Source: an uncultured Bacteroidales bacterium (GTDB lineage: Bacteria > Bacteroidota > Bacteroidia > Bacteroidales > Paludibacteraceae). From it: DNA of 28,822 nucleotides. Of this stretch, positions 1 through 6,922 are shown piece after piece (position 1 is the stretch's first letter; each line of letters begins with the position of its first letter). The stretch is from assembly GCA_937915765.1 (NCBI GenBank), contig CALGHE010000116.1, forward strand, positions 1 through 28,822, written 5' to 3'. The notes under the pieces are model-generated. The model was not told the origin of the DNA. It did no database searches and saw nothing but the letters and a program-made list of their open reading frames with translations. The position numbers and the translations under genes were made by a program.

Positions 1-205
1 CATTTCTTTGTTTTTTTGTACCCTTAAAGTTACGAAAAATTATCCACTTATCAAATTAATAATCAATATTTTAAGTGTGATTTCAAGAGATTTTTCAGGT
101 CTCTCAAATTAGTTTTTAATTAAATTTAAACAGCTTCTTAGCTCTCAACTTCCTTTTTTATTTTTCTTATAAATTATTTAGGACAATATTAGCAGTGCCC
201 CATAA

Positions 206-232
206 TAAAAAAGCAGCCTCGCTAAAGGCTGC
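206..232 (-). terminator. Intrinsic terminator of the hydrolase gene
   Basis: A 7-bp stem (GCAGCCT at 213-219 with AGGCTGC at 226-232) has a 6-nt loop and is followed on the minus strand by a run of six T. It lies about 30 bp past the stop codon of the secreted hydrolase gene, so it should end the two-gene transcript. The remaining 1-205 is AT-rich and shows no gene. Confidence 0.85.
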
Positions 233-260
233 CTTTCTTGAATGTTTTGTTAGGAAGCGA

Positions 261-1256
261 TTAATCTTCTTTCCAGTTTTCCCAGTTTTTATACTTGCCT
301 TGCCAGTAGCCTTGCTTTCCGATGATAGGGCCGCTCACGTACTGTCCGTTAGGAGTTGTGAACTCATCTTTGTGGTTTTCGCCACCGATGTGCCAGCGCA
401 TCCATGCCACAGTGGCCGCAATACCGTCCCACGGACCAGAACCGTGTCCGTAGCCGCCCTCGCCGGTGTTAGTAGGTCCACCAGTCATCTTGATAAGACA
501 CGCAGGGGTTGTCACTCCGGAGTTGCCGTAATCCGCCTCCGCGTTAGGGGCTTCCATGCCTTTTTCACCGTAAACGATGGCGATAGGCTTGCCTGACTTA
601 ATTTGCGACATGGCAGAGTGCCCGAGGTCGCCGCTATTGTTTAGAATTGCAGTATAGACACGAGGGTCTTTCAGCAACGCCTGCTCAGATTCCAGACCTC
701 CCATAGAGTGACCCGAACAACCCACCCTGTCCATGATGAGTTTGCCAGCCAAAGGGCCTTCTGTCATGTTGTTACGTTCCTCCAGCCAATTGATTGCGGC
801 AGAGGCTGAGTTGCCGTCGCCGGGAGAACTGCTCAGAGCCAGCACCACAAAGCCGTGCGACGCAAGTCTGTTAATCGCACCAAGGTATGCGCTCGGTTTC
901 TCTCCGCCGCCAGGTCCCCAGATGATAACACCATGCTTCACATAAGGGTCTTCCGACATATTTTCAGGATAAGCCAAAATGCAGCCGCCGTCAGGCCCCG
1001 TGTTCTCCAACCGCGTTACTCTGCACGGACCATCTTGGTTCACATTATCGCCAGCCAAGAACACAGTCACCTCTTTTGGTTCTTCAGGCTGAGCCGGTTC
1101 ATCTTCAGCATATTTGAAATCAACGAAATCAACTTCGGAAGTATTATAAAAAATCTCCGTTCCGTCTGTTTTTACCACTCTCATTTTGTAGTTGGACTGA
1201 GCCGTCAAACTAAAAGCCGCAAACGCAGCTACTGCAAATGCAAAAATCTTTTTCAT
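261..1256 (-). CDS. Secreted alpha/beta hydrolase (cutinase/lipase-like)
   Basis: 331 aa. A signal peptide covers about residues 1-20 (Lys-Lys, hydrophobic Ala/Phe core, cleavage near LTAQ). Residues 22-48 form a short beta-rich segment (MRVVKTDGTEIFYNTSEVDF) of a kind common at the front of Bacteroidales secreted proteins, then an acidic Pro/Glu linker. The hydrolase domain follows: GHSMGG around Ser184 is the nucleophile elbow, GPGGG near 114-118 could form the oxyanion loop, and His271 in GYGHG is the likely catalytic His. The overall pattern resembles cutinase/PETase-like and chlorophyllase-type esterases; the substrate cannot be read from sequence. The position where those enzymes carry the catalytic Asp reads GMEAP here, so the acid residue is uncertain. 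No sorting domain is present. The ATG overlaps the stop of the upstream small gene (TAATG), which suggests translational coupling. Confidence 0.8.
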   Translation of the reverse strand: MKKIFAFAVAAFAAFSLTAQSNYKMRVVKTDGTEIFYNTSEVDFVDFKYAEDEPAQPEEPKEVTVFLAGDNVNQDGPCRVTRLENTGPDGGCILAYPENMSEDPYVKHGVIIWGPGGGEKPSAYLGAINRLASHGFVVLALSSSPGDGNSASAAINWLEERNNMTEGPLAGKLIMDRVGCSGHSMGGLESEQALLKDPRVYTAILNNSGDLGHSAMSQIKSGKPIAIVYGEKGMEAPNAEADYGNSGVTTPACLIKMTGGPTNTGEGGYGHGSGPWDGIAATVAWMRWHIGGENHKDEFTTPNGQYVSGPIIGKQGYWQGKYKNWENWKED

Positions 1257-1726
1257 TATCTTATAACTTTAATGGTTGCTAAATTTGTTTTGATCAGATA
1301 TACACCCTTTGGCAAATTAGTCAAAGAAATCTTGAGAGAGCCGTCTGCTGAAACCGCATAACGTCCAACAGACAAGCCGTCTGCAGAATAGACCTCGACC
1401 GCCGAGCCTGCTTTGCCGTTCTTTATCAGGACATCACCGTCCTTCACGGCAACAAACTGCGCGGACGCAAGTTTATCCGTCACTTCTGTCGATTCACTTT
1501 CTCGGAAATAATACTTAGCCACATCGTCTATCAAGAACGAGGCGGACGCCTCATTTGACGAAACCACCAGCGAATCACCTCGGCAAGTCAAAATAGGATT
1601 CGAGCCAAGATCAAATCTCGACACTCCTCCCGAAGACTCCTCCACCACAAGATTCACCGCGCTACCAGACAATGCAAACGACGCAAGAAACAGCGACGCC
1701 AATCCTCTGTAAATTTTATTCTTCAT
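1256..1726 (-). CDS. Small secreted protein with T9SS-type C-terminal sorting domain and no enzyme domain
   Basis: 156 aa from the ATG at 1726. An upstream in-frame ATG at 1759 is less likely because the signal peptide begins cleanly at MKNKIYRG. After the signal peptide (about 1-25) comes a beta-rich segment (VVEESSGGVSRFDLGSNPIL, then SFLIDDVAKYYF) of a type common in Bacteroidales secreted proteins. About 60 C-terminal residues resemble a type A sorting domain (VEVYSADGLSVGRY, LTNLPKGVYLIKT, ending KVIR). No catalytic or binding domain is visible between them. Its stop codon overlaps the start of the secreted hydrolase, and a -33/-7 promoter lies upstream, so the two form an operon. The role is unknown; an anchoring or accessory partner of the hydrolase is a guess. 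Confidence 0.75.
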   Translation of the reverse strand: MKNKIYRGLASLFLASFALSGSAVNLVVEESSGGVSRFDLGSNPILTCRGDSLVVSSNEASASFLIDDVAKYYFRESESTEVTDKLASAQFVAVKDGDVLIKNGKAGSAVEVYSADGLSVGRYAVSADGSLKISLTNLPKGVYLIKTNLATIKVIR

Positions 1727-1855
1727 AAAAATAGAACTTTTCAGAAACCTGACACACATCAGGCTTCAATTTAAACAATAATGTTTTCCATGGGGAAAGC
1801 TAAAAATAAACTCTTTCACTGTCTTTTCTTTGTAATACTGCAAACATCGGTTTCG

Positions 1856-1885
1856 CAAATGTATGAATAAATTTTGAATTACAAA
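1856..1885 (-). promoter_or_regulatory. Bacteroidota-type promoter of the small protein-hydrolase operon
   Basis: On the minus strand, TACATTTG (1856-1863) matches the TAnnTTTG -7 consensus, and TTTG (1882-1885) lies 18 bp upstream at the -33 position. The predicted transcript starts near 1849, leaving a leader of about 120 nt before the ATG at 1726. Confidence 0.6.
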
Positions 1886-1921
1886 TGAATGATGTGATTT
1901 TTCTCAAAAAATCATTATGAT

Positions 1922-1929
1922 TATATTTG
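1922..1929 (+). promoter_or_regulatory. -7 element of topB
   Basis: TATATTTG matches TAnnTTTG exactly and lies about 35 bp upstream of the TTG start, which gives a leader of roughly 25 nt. No clear -33 TTTG is visible; only a T-run occurs at the expected spacing. The region 1727-1963 holds this and the opposing promoter and nothing else recognisable. Confidence 0.55.
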
Positions 1930-1963
1930 CAGTCTGAATGTCTAACTATAATCTTTTGCAGTT

Positions 1964-4099
1964 TTGATAGTCTGTATTGCTGAAAAGCCGAGCGTGGCTC
2001 GTGAAATAGCCGAAATACTCGGCGCCAAGACTCGCCGTGATGGCTATTTGGAGGGAAACGGATACCAAATCACTTGGGTGTTCGGACATCTTTGCACGCT
2101 TAAAGAGCCGCATGAGTACAACCCGGCTTGGAAACGGTGGAGCTTGCACGACTTGCCTATGATTCCGCCTAAATTCGGCATCAAACTGATTGAGGATAAA
2201 GGTGTTGACAAACAGTTCAAGGTCATCGAGTTTCTTGTGCAGAACGCCACTGAAGTGATAAACTGCGGCGATGCCGGACAGGAGGGCGAGCTTATTCAGC
2301 GCTGGGTGCTGCAAAGAGCTAAATGCGCCTGCCCGGTAAAAAGGCTCTGGATATCGTCGCTTACGGAAGAGGCTATAAAAGAGGGCTTCAGCAATCTGAA
2401 GCCGCAAGCGGACTTCGACAAACTGTACGAAGCCGGGGCTATGCGCGCCATAGGCGACTGGTTGCTGGGCATGAACGCCACGCGACTGTACACGCTGAAG
2501 TACGGACAGAACAGACAGGTGCTTTCTATCGGACGCGTGCAGACCCCTACCCTCGCGCTTATCGTAAACAGACATCTGGAGATAGAGAATTTTCGGCCTG
2601 AACAGTACTGGGAACTGAAGACGGTTTACAGAGAAACGACCTTTTCATCGACAAAAGGAAAGTTTAATTCTAAGGAAGATGGGCTTGCGTTTCTCGAAAC
2701 TGTACGGCAGCATGACTTTGAAGTTACCTCTGTTGCTGCAAAGAAAGGCACAGAATCCGCTCCGAGACTTTTCGACCTGACCTCCCTGCAGGTGGAATGC
2801 AATAAGAAATTCGCTCTCTCGGCCGAAGACACGCTGCGCACAATTCAGTCGCTCTACGAAAAGAAGATAACCACATATCCGCGCGTTGACACAACTTACT
2901 TGAGCGACGACATGTACCCGAAAGTGCCGGCCATCTTGCGCGGGCTGCGTGATTACCAAGCGGAGACCGCACCTTTGCTGCAAAATAAAATTCCAAAGTC
3001 AAAGAAGGTGTTCGACAATTCCAAGATAACAGACCACCACGCAATAATACCCACTGGCGTACACCCTCAGAATCTGACACAGATAGAACGGAAGGTGTTT
3101 GACCTCGTGGCTCGGCGCTTCATCGCAAATTTCTACAAGGACTGCACATTCTCAACTACTACGGTAATGGGGAAAGTGGATAAAGTGGAGTTCAAGACAA
3201 GCGGAAAGCAAATTCTTGACCCGGGCTGGCGCGTCATCTTCAGCAAAGACAAAAACGACGAAGAAGAGAAGAAAGAGGACGAAAAGACCCTTCCCGCTTT
3301 CACAAAAGGCGAGAGCGGCCCGCACATGCCTGACCTGAACGAAAAATGGACGCAGCCGCCAAAGCCATACACCGAAGCCACTTTGCTCCGGGCCATGGAA
3401 ACTGCCGGCAAACAGATTGACGACGACGAACTGCGCGACCTGCTGAAGGAAAACGGCATCGGCAGACCTTCTACACGCGCAAATATCATAGAGACGCTCT
3501 TCCGCAGAAACTATATGCGAAAGGAGCGCAAAAACATACACCCTACCCTCACCGGAATTGAACTTATCCAGACTATACAAGAGGGTCTGCTGAAATCGGC
3601 CGAGCTGACCGGTTTGTGGGAAAAGAAACTGCGTATGATAGAGAGAAACAACTACGACGGAAAACTCTTTATGCAGGAACTTAAAAACATGGTGTCCGAT
3701 ATTGTAAACAATGTAAAAAACGCTGAATATAAAACCATCACAATAGAAGACTTATCTAAGAAAGAGGAGAAGAAAGAAAAGCCCAAACGCACAACAAAAA
3801 AGGCTAAGGCAGAGAAAAAGGAAGACAGTTCCGAAACTGCCGCTCCAATAACGAAAGAGCCTCAACTCAGCGAAGAGCCGCTAACCTGCCCCATCTGCAA
3901 AAAAGGCACGCTGATCAAAGGCAAAGCAGCCTACGGCTGCTCCGAGTGGAGACAAGGCTGCCCGCTGCGCATACCGATTAACATAGAAAGCCATGCTCTT
4001 TCTTACTTTGAGCTGAAGGCTCTCTTAAACAGCAAAGAGATAAAAGCCGGCAACCGCATAGTGAAACTAAACGGCAACGGCTCTTTGGACGTTGAATAA
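1964..4099 (+). CDS. topB: DNA topoisomerase III
   Basis: 711 aa type IA topoisomerase, which relaxes and decatenates negatively supercoiled DNA through a 5'-phosphotyrosine intermediate. The Toprim domain opens at residue 1 with IVCIAEKPSVAREIA and has its acidic metal motif near residue 100 (CGDAGQEGEL; the usual Arg is Gln, which I recall as normal in Bacteroidota TopB). The catalytic Tyr is near residue 305 in TTYPRVDTTYL. A Lys/Glu-rich hinge (about 595-635) leads to a C-terminal zinc-finger-like segment (CPIC...GCSEW...GC) near residues 641-665. The start codon is TTG: an in-frame TAA lies 15 bp upstream, there is no ATG or GTG between them, and the Toprim beta-strand begins immediately, so no later start fits. 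It is monocistronic and converges with the AraC-type gene. Confidence 0.95.
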   Translation: MIVCIAEKPSVAREIAEILGAKTRRDGYLEGNGYQITWVFGHLCTLKEPHEYNPAWKRWSLHDLPMIPPKFGIKLIEDKGVDKQFKVIEFLVQNATEVINCGDAGQEGELIQRWVLQRAKCACPVKRLWISSLTEEAIKEGFSNLKPQADFDKLYEAGAMRAIGDWLLGMNATRLYTLKYGQNRQVLSIGRVQTPTLALIVNRHLEIENFRPEQYWELKTVYRETTFSSTKGKFNSKEDGLAFLETVRQHDFEVTSVAAKKGTESAPRLFDLTSLQVECNKKFALSAEDTLRTIQSLYEKKITTYPRVDTTYLSDDMYPKVPAILRGLRDYQAETAPLLQNKIPKSKKVFDNSKITDHHAIIPTGVHPQNLTQIERKVFDLVARRFIANFYKDCTFSTTTVMGKVDKVEFKTSGKQILDPGWRVIFSKDKNDEEEKKEDEKTLPAFTKGESGPHMPDLNEKWTQPPKPYTEATLLRAMETAGKQIDDDELRDLLKENGIGRPSTRANIIETLFRRNYMRKERKNIHPTLTGIELIQTIQEGLLKSAELTGLWEKKLRMIERNNYDGKLFMQELKNMVSDIVNNVKNAEYKTITIEDLSKKEEKKEKPKRTTKKAKAEKKEDSSETAAPITKEPQLSEEPLTCPICKKGTLIKGKAAYGCSEWRQGCPLRIPINIESHALSYFELKALLNSKEIKAGNRIVKLNGNGSLDVE

Positions 4100-4170
4100 A
4101 AATCCGTAACAAACACTGAAAGACAGACCTCTAATCAGTCGAAGCATAGTCCATCAAAAGATTTAATCAC

Positions 4171-4204
4171 ACGCAAAAGCGTTCCTGTCGCCGTGCCACG
4201 ACAG
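4171..4204. repeat. Two tandem dyads between convergent genes
   Basis: ACGC-AAAA-GCGT (4171-4182) is followed by CTGTCG-8 nt-CGACAG (4185-4204). They sit between the ends of topB and the AraC-type regulator. Neither is followed by a clear T-tract, so they could be a weak bidirectional terminator or a transcript-end structure. Confidence 0.4.
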
Positions 4205-4206
4205 AC

Positions 4207-5394
4207 TCAGCCAGCCTTCGCAACACTTTCATTCTGTCTGAACTGCTTAGGCGTAAAGCCCACATGCTGTTTGAAGATTCTGTTGAAATGGCTATCGTTC
4301 ACAAATCCACATTCAAACGCAATCTCCTTTATAGACAAATCCGAAGATTGCAAAAGATTTCGAGCCTTGTCTATCCTGAAAGAATTAACGTAGAAATAAA
4401 AATTCTGATTTAGCCTGTTGTTTAAGAAAGAAGAGAGAGCCTTCTTTGACATCCCAACCTCCATCGACAACTCGTCCAAAGTCAAATTTGAACGCAAAAA
4501 GATCTGAGACGAAACCATCACTTCCGCCAACCTGTTCTGCAGCTGCTCATCCTCGCCAACTATCACCTCGCTATCCTCAAACTCATCCTCACAGTCTATA
4601 CCGTCATTTGCAATCCTCTTAAACTGAAACACAGAATCCATGTCAAGATAAGAACGCACAACAAGCGGACACACAATCAGAACAGACACAAAGAACAGCA
4701 CTAACATATAGACATTGAAATAAAAGCCTAATATCAAAGCCGCAAAATTATGAACCTGAAAAATGAAATAAATCTTTTTGATCCAATTTGTGTTCAGTCC
4801 CTCCACATTAGAGTAGTTGCTGTAAATCTGCTTGTCGTAAAACTTTACCGCACGCCTGAAAAAGAATATATAACGCAGACAATGAAAGAAGAACACGACA
4901 AAAGTCAATATACCAATAAAGACCCTCGGGTGCGTTATGTTCTCAATGTAGTCTTCAAAAGAGGTCAGATGAAGTTCCAGTGAAGATGAATGCACCGCCA
5001 CTCTGAAATATAAAAACAGAAGAAAAATAACGCCCAACGGCCAGAGATATTTGACAACAAGCGGATACTTGCTCCTCTCCTGCTTGACAAGAAGTACAAT
5101 GAAGGCAAGATGAAGCAAAGACAAGTTTAGCGCGGATATAAACATGAACTCAATATTGAAAAAGTTCACGTAATTAGAATAATGCACAAACATGTCACGC
5201 AACTGCCCGAGCATAGCATACCCGAACGCCGCCAGCAAAAAGTTGAATGCCAAAATCAATTTTCCGTAACTGTAGTTGGGCAACCGCTCCTTCTCTTGGA
5301 AAATGTTCACCAAAAGAACTACAGTCATAACCAAAGACATCAACATCAACAAAACCCTACTAACAATTAACGATATAAAAACAACGTTTCCCAT
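4207..5394 (-). CDS. Membrane-anchored AraC-family transcriptional regulator
   Basis: 395 aa from the ATG at 5394 (MGNVVFISL). An in-frame ATG at 5436 is rejected because it lies upstream of the -7 box at 5417-5424. The N-terminal half holds about six or seven hydrophobic segments rich in Leu, Val and Phe with short loops, so it should sit in the inner membrane. A charged acidic linker (DEFEDSEVIVGEDEQ) leads to a C-terminal AraC-type double helix-turn-helix of about 90 residues: first HTH LTLDELSMEVGMSKKALS, second LSIKEIAFECGFVNDSHFNR, ending FKQHVGFTPKQFR. Proteins with this layout are common in Bacteroidota and are thought to sense a signal at the membrane. Targets are unknown. The dyads at 5450-5487 just upstream are candidate sites for autoregulation. 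Confidence 0.85.
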   Translation of the reverse strand: MGNVVFISLIVSRVLLMLMSLVMTVVLLVNIFQEKERLPNYSYGKLILAFNFLLAAFGYAMLGQLRDMFVHYSNYVNFFNIEFMFISALNLSLLHLAFIVLLVKQERSKYPLVVKYLWPLGVIFLLFLYFRVAVHSSSLELHLTSFEDYIENITHPRVFIGILTFVVFFFHCLRYIFFFRRAVKFYDKQIYSNYSNVEGLNTNWIKKIYFIFQVHNFAALILGFYFNVYMLVLFFVSVLIVCPLVVRSYLDMDSVFQFKRIANDGIDCEDEFEDSEVIVGEDEQLQNRLAEVMVSSQIFLRSNLTLDELSMEVGMSKKALSSFLNNRLNQNFYFYVNSFRIDKARNLLQSSDLSIKEIAFECGFVNDSHFNRIFKQHVGFTPKQFRQNESVAKAG

Positions 5395-5416
5395 AATAAT
5401 ATATAATGCGTATTTA

Positions 5417-5424
5417 CAAATGTA
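5417..5424 (-). promoter_or_regulatory. -7 element of the AraC-family gene
   Basis: TACATTTG on the minus strand matches TAnnTTTG, with a predicted transcript start near 5410, 16 nt before the ATG at 5394. No good -33 TTTG is seen, which would fit a promoter that needs an activator. This box fixes the downstream start codon of the regulator. Confidence 0.55.
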
Positions 5425-5449
5425 GCATAATTTCAATAACTACGTTCTT

Positions 5450-5487
5450 TTTTTGTTAATTTTTTTTTAACAAAAAGACTCTTTTTG
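5450..5487. repeat. Two overlapping dyads upstream of the AraC-family promoter
   Basis: TTTTTGTTAA (5450-5459) is the reverse complement of TTAACAAAAA (5467-5476), with a 7-T loop. The right arm is re-used in a second perfect dyad, CAAAAAG-act-CTTTTTG (5471-5487). They lie just upstream of the expected -33 position of the regulator promoter. They are possible operator sites, although an AT-rich chance origin is not excluded. The rest of 5488-5660 shows nothing recognisable. Confidence 0.45.
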
Positions 5488-5660
5488 AATAAAGGAAACC
5501 AAATTATGTGATAACAATCTACGATTTGTAATTTTTACATAAGTTGCCTTAAAATAAGTCTGAAATAGAAAATAACGAAATCCTCAACCTTAAAAAACTC
5601 AAGAAACCAACCAACGAGCCTCCCCTAAAGCTCATTTCAGCTACACTTCAAATTAGTCTG

Positions 5661-5690
5661 CAAAAGCAAAGCCGGCATTCCTCTGCCGGC
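5661..5690 (-). terminator. Intrinsic terminator of hpt-adk
   Basis: A 7-bp perfect GC-rich stem (GCCGGCA 5671-5677 with TGCCGGC 5684-5690) has a 6-nt loop and is followed on the minus strand by TTTGCTTTTG. It lies just past the adk stop codon. Confidence 0.8.
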
Positions 5691-5703
5691 TTGCCGTATT
5701 TTT

Positions 5704-6279
5704 TTATTTGTTTACTTTATCGATAGCTTCAGAGATTGACTTGAAGATGTCTTCGATAGAGCCGACGCCCTTGATATCAACGCAAGTGCCTTCTTTCTTA
5801 TAGAAATCGATAACAGGAGTTGTCTGTTCATTATAAGTCTTGATACGTTTTGTGATAGTCTCAAGATTATCGTCAGAACGACCTGAAACCTTTCCACGTT
5901 CCAAAAGTCTCTTAACAAGTTCCTCTTCGTCAACCTGAATATTAAGCATAACAGCCACGTCAGTACCCTTTGCGTTCAACATCACCTTCAAAGCTTCTGC
6001 CTGAGCGTAAGTACGAGGGAATCCGTCGAAAATAACACCGTTTGCACCGGCAGCCGACTCCAATTCCTTAGCCAACATATTGATAATCAATTCATCTGTC
6101 ACAAGTTTACCTTCGTCGATAAACTGCTTCGCGATTTTACCCAACTCAGTCTGGTCAGCTATCTGCTTACGCAAAATATCTCCAGTAGAGAAGTGTTTGA
6201 AACCGTATTTCTTAATGATGTTTTCGCTCTGAGTACCCTTTCCAGACCCTGGAGCGCCAAAAATTACAACGTTTGTCAT
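5704..6279 (-). CDS. adk: Adenylate kinase
   Basis: 191 aa; interconverts ATP + AMP and 2 ADP in the cytoplasm. The P-loop is GAPGSGKGTQ at residues 8-17, and the AMP-binding region includes FSTGDILR and GFPRTYAQAEAL. The LID region (ERGKVSGRSDDN) is short and has no Cys4 zinc site, so this is the compact form expected in this phylum. The ATG at 6279 places the P-loop at the usual distance from the N-terminus; a GTG at 6306 overlapping the hpt stop would add nine unconserved residues. It lies 23 bp downstream of hpt on the same strand and shares its promoter and terminator, so the two make a purine nucleotide operon. Confidence 0.95.
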   Translation of the reverse strand: MTNVVIFGAPGSGKGTQSENIIKKYGFKHFSTGDILRKQIADQTELGKIAKQFIDEGKLVTDELIINMLAKELESAAGANGVIFDGFPRTYAQAEALKVMLNAKGTDVAVMLNIQVDEEELVKRLLERGKVSGRSDDNLETITKRIKTYNEQTTPVIDFYKKEGTCVDIKGVGSIEDIFKSISEAIDKVNK

Positions 6280-6302
6280 TTTTATATTAAATTTAAATAC
6301 AT

Positions 6303-6830
6303 TCACTCTTTCACCACATAAATAGCATCAAGGTTTCTTCCCAAGCCGTCATAATCGAGTCCGTACCCGACAACAAACCGGTTCTCAATAGCCTTGCCCA
6401 CATAATCGACCTTCACATTCTCCCTCAAAGAATCCGGTTTAAAAAGCAACGACACGAGAGCCACGCTTTCCGGATTCAGGCTGTTTATATCTTTCATGAA
6501 CTGAGCCATTGTCACGCCGCTGTCAACAATATCCTCCACCACTATCACATTGCGCCCCTTGACATGCTCCGGAATAACGATGTCGCAGCTCGCCACACCA
6601 ACCGTATTCATGCCAACGTACGACGAATAGCGCACAAACGCGACATCAGCCACGAAATCGAGACTTCTCAGAAAATCCGCAGCAAACACGAACGAACCGT
6701 TCAGCATCACGATAAACAGCGGATTCTTGCCTTCGTAATCTTTGCTAATCCTCTGAGCCAACCCTTTTACGATTTTTTCAATCTCCTCTTTTGAAATAAA
6801 TATTTCAAAATCCCTATCCTTTACTCTCAT
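6303..6830 (-). CDS. hpt: Hypoxanthine (guanine) phosphoribosyltransferase
   Basis: 175 aa; joins hypoxanthine or guanine to PRPP to give IMP or GMP. The PRPP-binding signature is VIVVEDIVDSGVTM at residues 95-108, with the two acidic residues E99 and D100. Lys131 in LLFKPDS and the VVGYGLDY segment near 153-160 are the expected purine-contact positions. The length is normal for the family. The ATG at 6830 follows a -7 box by about 20 bp. It is first in an operon with adk, which fits nucleotide salvage followed by adenylate balancing. Confidence 0.93.
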   Translation of the reverse strand: MRVKDRDFEIFISKEEIEKIVKGLAQRISKDYEGKNPLFIVMLNGSFVFAADFLRSLDFVADVAFVRYSSYVGMNTVGVASCDIVIPEHVKGRNVIVVEDIVDSGVTMAQFMKDINSLNPESVALVSLLFKPDSLRENVKVDYVGKAIENRFVVGYGLDYDGLGRNLDAIYVVKE

Positions 6831-6852
6831 ACCAACCGGATTTTTCAGACTG

Positions 6853-6884
6853 CAAATTTAAGAATTATTTATTTACAACCGCAA
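6853..6884 (-). promoter_or_regulatory. Promoter of hpt-adk
   Basis: TAAATTTG on the minus strand (6853-6860) matches TAnnTTTG, and a TTG at 6882-6884 lies 21 bp upstream as a partial -33. The predicted leader is about 17 nt. Confidence 0.5.
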
Positions 6885-6922
6885 GCAATATGCGAAAAGC
6901 GCGTCAAAAACCTCAAAAAAAC

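Noticed and set aside
1..32. A minus-strand ATG at 1-3 with TAACTTTA (25-32) upstream, resembling a -7 box one base off consensus
   Set aside because: It could be the start of a gene leaving the window to the left, but no coding sequence is visible, so it is not annotated.
5704..6306. GTG at 6306 as the adk start, overlapping the hpt stop
   Set aside because: It would add nine unconserved residues; the ATG at 6279 puts the P-loop at the normal distance from the N-terminus.
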